A stretch of DNA of 64,000 nucleotides from Hydrogenoanaerobacterium sp032017025 (GCF_032017025.1 NZ_DALZQO010000004.1:1-64000); one strand, 5' to 3'; positions 17,671 to 26,945 are shown, numbered from the stretch's first letter. Program-made: numbers and translations. The notes: generated by a model from the sequence alone, not told the origin.

Positions 17671-18579
17671 ATGACTTTTATGGCTTTGCAAGGTTCGGTA
17701 GAACTGGGATTGATCTACGCATTTATGGCATTGGGTATTTTTGTATCGTTTCGCATTTTAAATGTTCCCGATTTAACGGTGGATGGCAGCTTTACACTGG
17801 GTGCTTCATGTTCAGCAGTACTTACATTAGCGGGGTACCCTTTTCTTGGTTTGCTAATTGGGATTGCTGCAGGCGCTTTGGCCGGATTGGTTACCGCGTT
17901 TCTGCAGACAAAAATGAAGATACAGCCCATTTTATCGGGTATTTTGACAATGACAGCCCTATACTCGGTAAACCTGCGTATTATGCAAAAGCGTGGAAAT
18001 GTTTCGCTGCTCAATATACCTACTGTGTTTGAGCCAATGAAAAAACTGGTAGGTGACCAACTTGCAAAGCTTGTTTTACCACTGCTGCTTATGGTCATTT
18101 TAATTTCGCTGCTTGTTCTTTTCTTTAAAACACAGCTCGGCATGAGCATCCGTGCGACAGGTGACAACGAGGACATGGTGCGTTCCTCATCCATCAATGC
18201 TGACTTTACCAAAGCGGTTGGTCTTGCAATTGGCAATGCAATCGTTGGTTTCGCCGGTGCATTAATCGCACAATATCAGCAGTTTTCCGATATCAACATG
18301 GGTATTGGCATGGTAGTTATTGCAATGGCGTCATTAATTATCGGCGAGGTTCTATTCGGTAGCAGAACATTGCTTCAGCATGTTGTTGCTGTAACGCTTG
18401 GCTCGATTGTTTACCGTATTATCATTGCAATGGTACTGCGCGCCAATATCTCACAATCTGACCTCAAACTGATTTCTTCTGTAATTGTTGCATTAGCTCT
18501 CTCCTTCCCTGTTGTAAAAAATAAAGTGGTACTTAGCAAAATGAGAAAGGCTGGTGAACGGGATGCTGCAGTTAAATAA
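17671..18579 (+). CDS. trpY: tryptophan ABC transporter permease
   Basis: A 302-residue integral membrane protein with about eight hydrophobic segments, of the branched-chain/ribose-type permease superfamily (BPD_transp_2). Recognisable are LGIFVSFRILNVPDLTVDGS near the N terminus, typical of TrpY-like permeases, and MSIRATGDNEDMVRSSSIN in the cytoplasmic loop (about 155-175) that contacts the ATPase. Only one permease gene is present, so it probably works as a homodimer. The ATG has TAGGAGG upstream. The 3' end overlaps trpZ. Confidence 0.88.
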   Translation: MTFMALQGSVELGLIYAFMALGIFVSFRILNVPDLTVDGSFTLGASCSAVLTLAGYPFLGLLIGIAAGALAGLVTAFLQTKMKIQPILSGILTMTALYSVNLRIMQKRGNVSLLNIPTVFEPMKKLVGDQLAKLVLPLLLMVILISLLVLFFKTQLGMSIRATGDNEDMVRSSSINADFTKAVGLAIGNAIVGFAGALIAQYQQFSDINMGIGMVVIAMASLIIGEVLFGSRTLLQHVVAVTLGSIVYRIIIAMVLRANISQSDLKLISSVIVALALSFPVVKNKVVLSKMRKAGERDAAVK

Positions 18580-19357
18580 TATCACCAAGACCTTTAATAT
18601 TGGTACCCTAAACGAAAAGAAAGCGCTGACCAAGATTAACCTCAAGTTAGAAAAAGGTGATTTTGTTACAATCATAGGTGGAAACGGTGCAGGAAAATCC
18701 ACTCTGTTTAATTCTATCGCAGGCACTTTTCTATGCGACGCCGGTAAGATTGAACTGGATGAGATCAACCTAACCTTTATGCCCGAATACAAGCGGGCCA
18801 AGTATATTGGCAGGTTGTTTCAAGACCCAATGCGCAGTACGGCACCATCTATGACCATTGAGGAAAATCTGGCATTGTGTTACCAAAGAGGAACCCGCCG
18901 CGGATTTGGTATTGGTGTGAAAAAAAGTGATATCAGCTTTTTCAAAGAGCGCTTATCCGAGCTGGGCTTAGGCTTGGAGGATCGCCTAAAAACTAAGATG
19001 GGGCTGCTTTCGGGTGGCCAGCGGCAAGCTGTTACCCTGCTGATGGCGACGATTGTAACGCCAAAGCTGCTGCTGCTGGATGAGCATACTGCAGCGCTCG
19101 ACCCCGCCACGGCAGATAAAGTTTTGGATATGACAAGGCAGATTGTAGCGAAAGATAACATCACAACTATGATGATTACACACAACATTCAGTCTGCTTT
19201 GGAGCTTGGTAACCGTACGATTATGATGGATGACGGCCAGATTATCTTGGATATTAAAGGCGAAGAACGCGATCATATAACAGTCGACAAGCTGGTTCAA
19301 ATGTTTTCTCAAAAGAGCGGCAAGAAACTAGATAACGACAGAATGCTATTGGTATAA
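18563..19357 (+). CDS. trpZ: tryptophan ABC transporter ATP-binding protein
   Basis: A 264-residue ABC ATPase with Walker A GGNGAGKS (about 40-47), Q-loop LFQDPMRSTAPSMT, signature LSGGQRQAVTLLMA (about 145-158), Walker B LLLLDEHTAALDP and switch His in MMITHNI. The Walker B Glu is followed by HTAALDP rather than the common PTxxLD, as in this transporter subfamily. The start is ambiguous: ATG 18563 is used, while GTG 18554 (three residues longer) has the better spacing to AAAGG at 18546. Both overlap the end of trpY. It ends the operon at the terminator 19374-19410. Confidence 0.88.
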   Translation: MLQLNNITKTFNIGTLNEKKALTKINLKLEKGDFVTIIGGNGAGKSTLFNSIAGTFLCDAGKIELDEINLTFMPEYKRAKYIGRLFQDPMRSTAPSMTIEENLALCYQRGTRRGFGIGVKKSDISFFKERLSELGLGLEDRLKTKMGLLSGGQRQAVTLLMATIVTPKLLLLDEHTAALDPATADKVLDMTRQIVAKDNITTMMITHNIQSALELGNRTIMMDDGQIILDIKGEERDHITVDKLVQMFSQKSGKKLDNDRMLLV

Positions 19358-19373
19358 ATAGTACACACTGAGT

Positions 19374-19410
19374 AAAAAAACCTCAAGGTCATTGACCTTG
19401 AGGTTTTTTA
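19374..19410. terminator. bidirectional terminator between trpZ and the sortase gene
   Basis: AAAAAACCTCAAGGTC and GACCTTGAGGTTTTTT form a near-perfect long stem with a two-base loop region and A/T runs on both sides, suited to both convergent transcripts. Confidence 0.9.
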
Positions 19411-19454
19411 CTATTTTGCGTTTGTGTGCATGCCACTACTAATAAACCTTTTAG

Positions 19455-21962
19455 TTAAGCCACAGGTGCAGTACCTGGGCCAGAGCTGTTTGGTTTGTTA
19501 GCGTCAGCGGGCTCGCTGGCGCTACTCGGCGGCTCGCTGTTACCACCTGAAGGTGCAGCCTCTTTTACCGTTACCCTGCAAGTAGCGGTTTTGCCGTTGG
19601 CAAGCGTTACAGTTATAGTCGCCTTGCCCGCTGAATCGGCAGAAATAGTACAGCTGATCTCGTCACTGCCGCTGATGGATACTGCAGCATTATCGCTCTT
19701 CCATGATTTCGCTTTTATGTTTTCACTGGAAAGGTGTAGAACGGAAGCTTTGCCAACCTCTAAAGTAACCTCAGAGGGAGTAATTGTTACAACCTCCTCC
19801 GGTGGCGCAGCCTCTGTAATTTCAATGGTGCATTTTGCAGTTTTGCTAGGATCTTTTCCATGTGTAGCAACTACCGTTACTTGGCCTTTCTTAACTGCGG
19901 TTACAATGCAATCTGTTCCGTTTGCCGCAATGCTTGCCGCATCGCCGGAGATACTCCATTTCACTTCGGTACCTGCCGGCGCTATCGTAGCATTTAATGC
20001 AAAGGTTTCACCTATTTTCATAGTATGAGAGGTGCTGTTTAGTGTGATTGAAGCAACCTCTGTCGCAGCTTTAACCGTAACCTTGCAGACAGCCGATTTA
20101 CTTCCATCCTTGGTGGTGACTGTGATTTCGGTGGTTTTGCCTTCGGTCACACCGGTTACGAAGCAATCGGAACCGTCCGGAGAAATCGTTACAGCATCTT
20201 TTGTTCCTCCGGTAATCTTCCAGGTAACGCCCTTAGCTGCAACATCTTCGGGGGTAACGACCGCCGTCAGCATTAAATTACCACCCTTTTGAACCTCAGC
20301 AGTAGAAGGCAACGTGATGGTTGTTTCAATAACCTCTTCGTTGGTAACCTCAACTTTACAGGTAGCGGCTCTGCCGCTGTAGGTTGCCGTAATCGTAGCG
20401 ATACCTTTCTTTCGTGCTACAACAGTTCCGTCGCTTTTAACGTCAGCAATTGTAGGTTTATCACTTGACCATTTCACATCCCCACTGCCGCCATTTGTAT
20501 AGGCAACCAGTGTGCGTGTTTCACCTTTCATGATTTTGAAAGAGGTAATATCAAGCTCAATGCTTGCATCGCCTGAAGCCGCCCTTTGGTTCATCATAGA
20601 TTGCCATTTGCTTTTGCTGGCCTTAGCGAGCTCTTTTGCAAATGCATTTACTTCATCATTGGTCATCCAAGCAAGGTCAGGGTTATCAAGAATTGCCTCA
20701 CGTGCTGCTTCAACCAAATCGGCTCCATTTTGGCGCTCTTTCAACAGAGCAACCTTTTCGTCCGCCGAGAGGTTTGCAAGTTCATTTGCATCAAGATATT
20801 GGGACATCGTCTCCTTGCGGCGTGCCAACTCAACCTCAAGGTCTTCATCTTTAATTTTTTCAAGTTCGCTTGCAGTAAACCATTTTTTAGCTTCCTCACG
20901 GATGGGACCGTACTGCTTATTGGCCTCTGCCTCCTGATGAGCTTTTAGCTCCTCAGCCCGTTGTTTCTCAATAAATTGAGCCCACTCTTTTGGCATAACA
21001 GGTTTGGGGTTCAGCTTGGCGTTGGCAACATCCACAGTGGAATCTTCACCCTCGCGAACCTTACGGCCAACAACAACAAAGCGCGCAATCCGCTTGTTCG
21101 TAACAGGGTCTTTAAAGGAATAATCGCAGGTTGACAAAGTAATCAGCTTATCGCTCGGTTTAATGTCAACCGTTGTGTTAATGAGCGAGCGTTCCCTTAT
21201 CTTTGAAATAAACTGCTCCATTGTTAATTTAGCGGCATTTTTTTCTGCGTTGATAAAATTATGGTAGAGAAAATCGGGATCGTCTGCTTTACAGACAATT
21301 ACCGCCGCAATTTTATACTGTCCCTCGGCATATACGCTATCAAAGTTGATAACCGGATGCTCTTTGTAGTAGCTGAGAGATTTGTAGTTGAGCAGTTCAC
21401 CGAACATCTGCCCATCCGTCATATTATGTCCATAGATAATAGTATTGGTGCTGGGCTTTTTCAGATCTACACGGTAATCTGCAAACGGCACACCGTGCTG
21501 ATTGCTCTTCTTTTCAAAGTCGGTACGGTCATAATCTTTGTTGTTTTCGGTTTGCATCACAGGATAATTTAATTGAGTACCGTCAATCTTAATCCAGCCA
21601 CGAATGTCCTTGTTTTGTTCATAGAGAGGGGCAAACTTTTTAAGGAACCCTTTGGGGTAATTACTGTTTACCTCATAATTCTCATCAAGCCCCATCTCCC
21701 ATACGCTTTGTAGGCTGGCGTTTAGTTCTTTGTTGTTACCCGATTCGCCATAATAGCTGGCAATATACACAACGGAACTGATAAGCACGATGACCGCAAC
21801 AATTAAAACAATTTTGCGGATAAGCTCGCGCTTGGTGTCGCGCTTGTTGGGTATGTAACTCTCGACAAAGCGCTGACCGAAACTCTTTTTCCTTCTTCGT
21901 GGGCGATGCCTTGACATCTTTCTGCCGTCTGATTCTGATGGCTGCTGTTGTTGCATTCTCAC
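19455..21962 (-). CDS. class B sortase fused to four bacterial Ig-like (Big_2) domains
   Basis: An 835-residue surface protein. A basic N-terminal cytoplasmic tail is followed by one membrane anchor (about residues 50-70). The class B sortase domain (about 100-305) has all catalytic residues: His179 in IIYGHN, Cys279 in LSTCDYS and Arg294 in KRIARFVV. A charged, probably coiled helical region (about 330-470) follows, then four Big_2 repeats (about 475-800), each ending in a T-C-x-V-x-V strand. A Ser/Pro/Ala-rich tail ends the protein. Sortases are normally 200-300 residues, so the fusion is notable. The start is the GTG at 21962, with AGGAGG 9 bases upstream; the frame is open to a TTG at 22031 lacking a site. 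No LPXTG-like substrate gene is adjacent. Confidence 0.9.
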   Translation of the reverse strand: MRMQQQQPSESDGRKMSRHRPRRRKKSFGQRFVESYIPNKRDTKRELIRKIVLIVAVIVLISSVVYIASYYGESGNNKELNASLQSVWEMGLDENYEVNSNYPKGFLKKFAPLYEQNKDIRGWIKIDGTQLNYPVMQTENNKDYDRTDFEKKSNQHGVPFADYRVDLKKPSTNTIIYGHNMTDGQMFGELLNYKSLSYYKEHPVINFDSVYAEGQYKIAAVIVCKADDPDFLYHNFINAEKNAAKLTMEQFISKIRERSLINTTVDIKPSDKLITLSTCDYSFKDPVTNKRIARFVVVGRKVREGEDSTVDVANAKLNPKPVMPKEWAQFIEKQRAEELKAHQEAEANKQYGPIREEAKKWFTASELEKIKDEDLEVELARRKETMSQYLDANELANLSADEKVALLKERQNGADLVEAAREAILDNPDLAWMTNDEVNAFAKELAKASKSKWQSMMNQRAASGDASIELDITSFKIMKGETRTLVAYTNGGSGDVKWSSDKPTIADVKSDGTVVARKKGIATITATYSGRAATCKVEVTNEEVIETTITLPSTAEVQKGGNLMLTAVVTPEDVAAKGVTWKITGGTKDAVTISPDGSDCFVTGVTEGKTTEITVTTKDGSKSAVCKVTVKAATEVASITLNSTSHTMKIGETFALNATIAPAGTEVKWSISGDAASIAANGTDCIVTAVKKGQVTVVATHGKDPSKTAKCTIEITEAAPPEEVVTITPSEVTLEVGKASVLHLSSENIKAKSWKSDNAAVSISGSDEISCTISADSAGKATITVTLANGKTATCRVTVKEAAPSGGNSEPPSSASEPADANKPNSSGPGTAPVA

Positions 21963-22176
21963 GTTTTGTTGCCTCCTGATGATCGAACCGATGTCGGAAT
22001 GATCTTTAGTTTGTACATACATAGTGCGCAATACTGCTTAAAATACTGCATGGTTTTGTCAATTTTAAAACTTTTGCGCACTATAAATAAGCACCGATAA
22101 GTGCCAATGCCTTTAACATTATACACCATTTCCTGTAAATTTCCAAATACAAATTGTTAACAATTTCCTTATCATG

Positions 22177-22214
22177 AAAAAAGGGCTGGAAGAATTATCC
22201 TCCGGCCTTTTTTT
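22177..22214 (-). terminator. terminator of the liv operon
   Basis: AAAAAAGG...CCTTTTTTT with imperfect inner pairing (GG-C-GGA / TCC-GCC) immediately after the livF stop; the minus strand has the T-run. Confidence 0.75.
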
Positions 22215-22216
22215 CA

Positions 22217-22939
22217 TTACAAATGTTTCTCTTTTTTCTTGGATTTTCCTAAATATGCCGCCTTAACATCCTCATTCGCAAGCAATTCTGCACCGGTTCC
22301 GGACATACTGATGCGGCCGGTTTCGAGCACATAGCCGTAGTTTGCTGCCTTTAGCGCTAGGTTGGCATTCTGCTCAATCAATAAGATGGTAACACCCTGT
22401 TTGTTTATTTCTTTAATAATATCAAAAATACCTTGAACTACGAGAGGAGCCAAGCCAAGAGATGGCTCATCCATCATAATAAGTTTTGGCTTGGACATCA
22501 ATGCACGCCCAACCGCAAGCATTTGCTGTTCTCCGCCGGAAAGCGTGCCTGCCATCTGCCATGAGCGTTCTTTTAAGCGGGGAAAAAGCTCATAAATCCA
22601 GTTAAGATCGGAGGTTAAATCATCTTTTCGCATATATGCGCCGATTTTAAGGTTCTCTAGCACCGAAAGGTTGGGGAATACACGCCTTCCCTCGGGTACC
22701 AACGTAATCCCCTTTGCAACAATCTCATCAGAGGATTTTCCGGTTATATCCTCATTTTGAAAAGAAACCGTACCGGATTTAGGCTTTACCAAACCAACAA
22801 TACTGCGCAGAATTGTACTTTTGCCCGCACCGTTTGCCCCAATCAGCGTAACGATATTATTTTCGGGTACCTCAAAGCTAATACCTTTGACCGCTTCGAT
22901 ACCACCATAAGATACGTGCAGATCACTAAGTTTAAGCAT
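22217..22939 (-). CDS. livF: branched-chain amino-acid ABC transporter ATP-binding protein
   Basis: A 240-residue ABC ATPase of the LivF type: Walker A GANGAGKST (about 36-44), the family phrase LVPEGRRVFPNLSV (about 88-101), signature LSGGEQQMLAVGRALM, Walker B LIMMDEPSLGLAP and LLIEQNA. It pairs with LivG as the two nucleotide-binding subunits. The ATG at 22939 follows CAGGAGA and overlaps the livG stop by 8 bases; a longer in-frame start at 22972 lies inside livG. Last gene of livK-H-M-G-F. Confidence 0.95.
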   Translation of the reverse strand: MLKLSDLHVSYGGIEAVKGISFEVPENNIVTLIGANGAGKSTILRSIVGLVKPKSGTVSFQNEDITGKSSDEIVAKGITLVPEGRRVFPNLSVLENLKIGAYMRKDDLTSDLNWIYELFPRLKERSWQMAGTLSGGEQQMLAVGRALMSKPKLIMMDEPSLGLAPLVVQGIFDIIKEINKQGVTILLIEQNANLALKAANYGYVLETGRISMSGTGAELLANEDVKAAYLGKSKKKEKHL

Positions 22940-23702
22940 TCTCCTGCACCCCCAAATACGCGTCGATAACACGCTGATTATTCTGGATTTGCTCCGGTGT
23001 GCCGCGTGCTATCATTTCGCCGAAATCCAACACATAGATTCGATCTGATATCTCCATTACGAGATCCATATGATGCTCAATCATAAACACAGTGAGCCCG
23101 AATTTGTCCTTTATATCCCGGATGAACTCGGTCAGCTCGTCGGTTTCCTGCGGATTCATTCCGGCCGCAGGCTCGTCGAGCAGCAGCAGCTTTGGTTCTG
23201 TCGCAAGAGCACGGGCGATTTCAAGGTGACGCTGCTGCCCGTAAGGCAAGCTGCTGGCAATTTCATCCTTGACATCAGTCAGCCCTAAAATCTCCAGAAG
23301 ATGCATTGCAGATTGCTGCATGGCCTTTTCTTCTTTATAGTTTGCGCGGAACATTGCACTTACCACGTTTGCTTTGGAGCGGCAATGCCTTGCAATGAGT
23401 ACATTTTCGAATACGGTAAGATTTTTAAACAGACGAATGTTCTGAAAGGTTCTGGCTATGCCCAGCTTAGTAATTTTGTCGGGTGATTTTTTATAAATCG
23501 GGTGATTTTCAAAGAAGACTACACCCGAAGTAGGTGCATATACACCGGTAATAACGTTAAATGCCGTTGTTTTTCCGGCACCGTTCGGACCAATCAGTGC
23601 CACTATCTCCCCTTCGTTTACTTCAATGGAAAGGTTATTAACTGCAGTGACACCGCCAAATTGCATCGTAATGTTTTCAGTTCTTAAAATATTTCTATTC
23701 AT
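22932..23702 (-). CDS. livG: branched-chain amino-acid ABC transporter ATP-binding protein
   Basis: A 256-residue ABC ATPase of the LivG type: FGGVTAVNNLSIEV, Walker A GPNGAGKTT, GIARTFQNIRLFKNLTV (LivG-specific), signature LPYGQQRHLEIARALA with the typical YGQQR replacing SGGQ, Walker B LLLLDEPAAGMNP and IEHHMDLVM. It assembles with LivF on the LivH/LivM permease. Its ATG overlaps the livM stop (ATGA) and is preceded by GGGGGTG. Confidence 0.95.
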   Translation of the reverse strand: MNRNILRTENITMQFGGVTAVNNLSIEVNEGEIVALIGPNGAGKTTAFNVITGVYAPTSGVVFFENHPIYKKSPDKITKLGIARTFQNIRLFKNLTVFENVLIARHCRSKANVVSAMFRANYKEEKAMQQSAMHLLEILGLTDVKDEIASSLPYGQQRHLEIARALATEPKLLLLDEPAAGMNPQETDELTEFIRDIKDKFGLTVFMIEHHMDLVMEISDRIYVLDFGEMIARGTPEQIQNNQRVIDAYLGVQENA

Positions 23703-24787
23703 TTTGCGGCACCCCCTCTTGCGGCCTTTTTGCCCGAAAATGCCGACTTTGCTTTAGAGCCCCAGCCGATGATACGATCCCATGTCAATTCTGTTGTGCC
23801 CATAAGACCCTTGCGGTAGAACAGAACCACCAACATCAGCAGGATGGAAAATACGACCATGCGAAGCCCCGGACGGAAGATAGGTATCTCTACGTTTCCA
23901 ATGGTGAGCGGCTCGTCTAGGAAGCGCAGCCATTCAAGCCCAGCGGTTACGATAAATGCGGAGATAACGGTACCTGAGATGCTGCCCATTCCGCCCAAAA
24001 CAATAATCAGCAAGAAATTGTAAGTAAGTGTAAAGATAAACTGTTTTGGATCTACTGTGCCGAGCAAAGCCGCAAATAAACCGCCGCCGATTCCGGCAAA
24101 AAAGCCGCTGAGCATAAAAGAAATAACCTTATGCTTGAACAGGTTAATTCCCATTGCCTCTGCCGCAATTTCGTCCTCTCGTATGGCTTTAAATGCACGG
24201 CCGTAAGAAGAGTGAATAAGCAATGCCATCAGAACTACTACAATAGTAGCCGTACCGACAGTCCACCAAAGGCTCTTGATGGTAGGTATCCCCTTAATTC
24301 CAAGAGAGCCGTTGGTAATCGACTGTAAATTGGTGAACACGATGCGAATGATTTCAGAAAAACCTAGGGTTGCGATTGCAAGATAGTCGCCCTTTAAGCG
24401 GAGCACCGGTGCACCGATTAAGAAAGCAACGACTGCAGAGAGCAGTCCGCCCAAAACAAGAGCCACAATAAGCGGCATATGGATATTTGCAATTGCCGGA
24501 GCCATTGGCTCAATGTAAAAAACTGTTGCGCGCTGTGCGACGGGAACTGTAAAAATCGCCACAGTGTATGCACCGATTGCCATAAAGCCTGCCTGCCCCA
24601 GTGAAAACATACCCGTAAAGCCATTCACCAGATTCATAGAAAGCCCCATGATGGTGTAAATTGCACACAGGCTGATGATTCTACGCAGGTAAGAGTCAAT
24701 ATTCTCATTTGCAAAATAGGTTGCACCAATTAAGATTATGAAGAATACGACAGTCAGAACAATATTTCTCTTTTTCTTCTGGTTCAT
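23699..24787 (-). CDS. livM: branched-chain amino-acid ABC transporter permease
   Basis: A 362-residue permease with about nine hydrophobic segments. Seen are YTIMGLSMNLVNGFTGMFSLGQAGFMAIGAY (family N-terminal signature), GDYLAIATLGFSEI and the cytoplasmic loop GRAFKAIREDEIAAEAMGIN that docks the ATPase. ATG 24787 is used because AAAGGTG lies 8 bases before it; ATG 24793, which overlaps the livH stop, is two residues longer but only 2 bases from that site. The C-terminal tail is Lys/Gly-rich. Confidence 0.93.
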   Translation of the reverse strand: MNQKKKRNIVLTVVFFIILIGATYFANENIDSYLRRIISLCAIYTIMGLSMNLVNGFTGMFSLGQAGFMAIGAYTVAIFTVPVAQRATVFYIEPMAPAIANIHMPLIVALVLGGLLSAVVAFLIGAPVLRLKGDYLAIATLGFSEIIRIVFTNLQSITNGSLGIKGIPTIKSLWWTVGTATIVVVLMALLIHSSYGRAFKAIREDEIAAEAMGINLFKHKVISFMLSGFFAGIGGGLFAALLGTVDPKQFIFTLTYNFLLIIVLGGMGSISGTVISAFIVTAGLEWLRFLDEPLTIGNVEIPIFRPGLRMVVFSILLMLVVLFYRKGLMGTTELTWDRIIGWGSKAKSAFSGKKAARGGAAK

Positions 24788-24792
24788 ATTCA

Positions 24793-25689
24793 TCACACCT
24801 TTTCAGTTACTTTCTCGCCCAACAAGCCAGTGGGCTTAACAAGCAGAATAATAATAAGGAAAATAAACGCGAATGCATCACGATAGCCGGTAAGGCTAGG
24901 TAAAAAAGCAATCAGCAAAATTTCACCCAAGCCCAGCACAAAACCGCCGAGCATTGCACCCTTGATATTGCCGATTCCGCCAATAACCGCAGCAATAAAG
25001 CATTTAAGCCCCGGCATAACGCCCATCATTGGCTGAATTTGCGGGTATTTAACACCCCACAGCAATGCGCCGACAGCCGCAAGGGCCGAACCGATTGCAA
25101 AGGTATAAGAGATGACTCGATCGATTTTGATACCCATGACACGCGCAATTTCATAGTCCTTTGAAACAGCACGCATCGCCATGCCAAGCTTTGTCTTGTT
25201 GATGATAAACAAGAGCCCGAGCACCAACAAAATGACCACTACCGGAATGATAAAAGATACATATTGAATCGAAACGCTGCCGATCATAGTAGTATCTGCA
25301 AAGTTGCCGATTTCGGGAAAAGCTTTTGGCTTACCGGAAAACAGATATGTAGCAAGGTTCTCCAATAAATACGATACACCGATTGCAGAAATAAGAATGG
25401 AGGTTTTCGGTGCGTCACGCAATGGTGTATACGCAGCTTTTTCGATGCCTACACCAAGCAGTGCAGTGAGCAGAATCACAAGCACTGCCGTAACAGGCCA
25501 TGGAATGCTGAACACTGCGATACCAAAATAGGTAAAGTAGGCTGCCATCATAAAGATGTCGCCATGTGCAAAGTTGATCAGACGCAGTATTCCGTATACC
25601 ATGGTATATCCAATTGCAATAAGCGCATACAAGCTGCCTACAGAAATACCATTGGCAAGGTGCTGCATAAAGGTTGGGAAATCAAGCAT
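24793..25689 (-). CDS. livH: branched-chain amino-acid ABC transporter permease
   Basis: A 298-residue permease with about eight hydrophobic segments, showing the LivH N-terminal signature YALIAIGYTMVYGILRLINFAHGD and the coupling loop GMAMRAVSKDYEIARVMGI, then FVLGLGEILLI. It forms the channel with LivM. The ATG at 25689 has GAGGTG 8 bases upstream; the frame is open to 25740 but that extension would contain the intergenic hairpin. It lies about 90 bp behind livK and overlaps the region of the livM start. Confidence 0.93.
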   Translation of the reverse strand: MLDFPTFMQHLANGISVGSLYALIAIGYTMVYGILRLINFAHGDIFMMAAYFTYFGIAVFSIPWPVTAVLVILLTALLGVGIEKAAYTPLRDAPKTSILISAIGVSYLLENLATYLFSGKPKAFPEIGNFADTTMIGSVSIQYVSFIIPVVVILLVLGLLFIINKTKLGMAMRAVSKDYEIARVMGIKIDRVISYTFAIGSALAAVGALLWGVKYPQIQPMMGVMPGLKCFIAAVIGGIGNIKGAMLGGFVLGLGEILLIAFLPSLTGYRDAFAFIFLIIILLVKPTGLLGEKVTEKV

Positions 25690-25713
25690 AGGATGAACAC
25701 CTCTCATGCAACA

Positions 25714-25741
25714 AGTGCTTCCCCCTTTCGAAGGAAGCACT
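25714..25741 (-). promoter_or_regulatory. intergenic hairpin between livK and livH
   Basis: AGTGCTTCC (25714-25722) pairs perfectly with GGAAGCACT (25733-25741). On the liv transcript there is no U-run after it, so it is more likely to stabilise the 3' end of an abundant livK message or partly attenuate than to terminate fully. Confidence 0.6.
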
Positions 25742-25778
25742 CGTCAATTTTTGTTTCTTAATGCTTCTTAGGGATGGA

Positions 25779-26945
25779 TTATTTGTCAACCTTCATGTTT
25801 TCTTGGAAGGCGAATTTTCCGTCTTTAACAACCTTGATTACTGCAGTATCCTTATCTGCATCACCCTCTGCGGTGAGGTTGATAATACCGGTAACACCTT
25901 CAAGATCTTTTATTGCAGCAATCGCATCTCTAATTGCAACAGGGTCAGCGGAGCCTGCAGCTTCAATTGCCTTGTAAGCCAGCAGATAGGCATCATAGCC
26001 CAAAGCGGTTACGGCAGCAACGTTTTTATCAGGGTTCTTTGCTTTGTAAGCCTCCAGGAATTTAGTTGCTTCAGCGGTAATGGGGTTGGTGTCATCAAAG
26101 AAAGTAGACAAAACAGTACCTTCAACATCCGCACCACCGACCTCAATAAACTCGTTGGTTTCCCATGTGTCGCCGCCTATAATTGGCACATTGCTGCCAA
26201 GCTTGCGAGCCTGCTTAATGATCATAGCGGACTCGGTAAAGTTACCGGGAGCAAAGATAACGTCCGGGTTTGCTGCAAGTACAGTGGTGAGCTGGCTGTT
26301 AAAATCTTGGTCACCGGTGTTGTAGTTTGCAGTTGCAACAATGCAGTTCTCGTCGCCGGTCAATTTCTTGAACGCATCTACGAAAAAGCTTGCCAGACCC
26401 ACAGAATAGTCGTTAGAGACCTCTTGGATGATAGCGGCTTTTTTAGCTCCTAAAGACTTAGCAGCATAGTTTGCCATAACTGTTCCCTGGAACGGGTCGA
26501 GGAAGCAAACACGGAAGTAATAATCATTGCCCTGTGTAACCATTGGGTTGGTACAGGAGGCACCGATAGCGGGAACTTTATTTGATTTTACAAGGTCCCC
26601 CGCCGCAATGGAGAAACCCGAACCCCATGAGCCGAGGATTACGGATACTTTATCTTTTTCAATCAATCTGGCAACAGCTGTGGTTGCCTCTGCCTTATCT
26701 GATTTGTTATCAACAACGACGAGTTCAATTTTTTTGCCGAGCACTTCGGGATAAAGCTCATTTGCAAGCTTCATACCCTCTACCTCAAGCTCACCGCCGG
26801 CAGCATTCGCACCCGTGAGAGGTTCGAATACACCAATTTTAATCGTATCGCCGGAAGCCGCATTCCCTGGCGCCTTATTTGAACAGCCTGCGAATACAGA
26901 CAGTACCATGGCAGCGCACAGCAGTATTGCTATTGTTTTTTTCAT
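25779..26945 (-). CDS. livK: branched-chain amino-acid ABC transporter substrate-binding lipoprotein
   Basis: A 388-residue type I periplasmic-binding-fold protein with a signal peptide and lipobox FAGC (Cys21). The body begins IKIGVFEPLTGANAAGG and has VDNKSDKAEATTAVARLI, GSWGSGFSIA, NDYYFRVCFLDPFQGTVMANY and AVTALGYDAYLLAY, all typical of LivJ/LivK-like receptors. It captures Leu/Ile/Val or related amino acids at the outer face and delivers them to LivHMGF. The ATG follows GGAGGG. The gene has its own promoter at 27020-27048, with a palindrome at the start of the transcript. Confidence 0.95.
   Translation of the reverse strand: MKKTIAILLCAAMVLSVFAGCSNKAPGNAASGDTIKIGVFEPLTGANAAGGELEVEGMKLANELYPEVLGKKIELVVVDNKSDKAEATTAVARLIEKDKVSVILGSWGSGFSIAAGDLVKSNKVPAIGASCTNPMVTQGNDYYFRVCFLDPFQGTVMANYAAKSLGAKKAAIIQEVSNDYSVGLASFFVDAFKKLTGDENCIVATANYNTGDQDFNSQLTTVLAANPDVIFAPGNFTESAMIIKQARKLGSNVPIIGGDTWETNEFIEVGGADVEGTVLSTFFDDTNPITAEATKFLEAYKAKNPDKNVAAVTALGYDAYLLAYKAIEAAGSADPVAIRDAIAAIKDLEGVTGIINLTAEGDADKDTAVIKVVKDGKFAFQENMKVDK

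Noticed and set aside
19495..20948. Plus-strand frames up to 177 codons opposite the Ig-like repeats
   Set aside because: They mirror the Thr/Val/Ser-rich repeat codons of the sortase fusion and have no ribosome sites.
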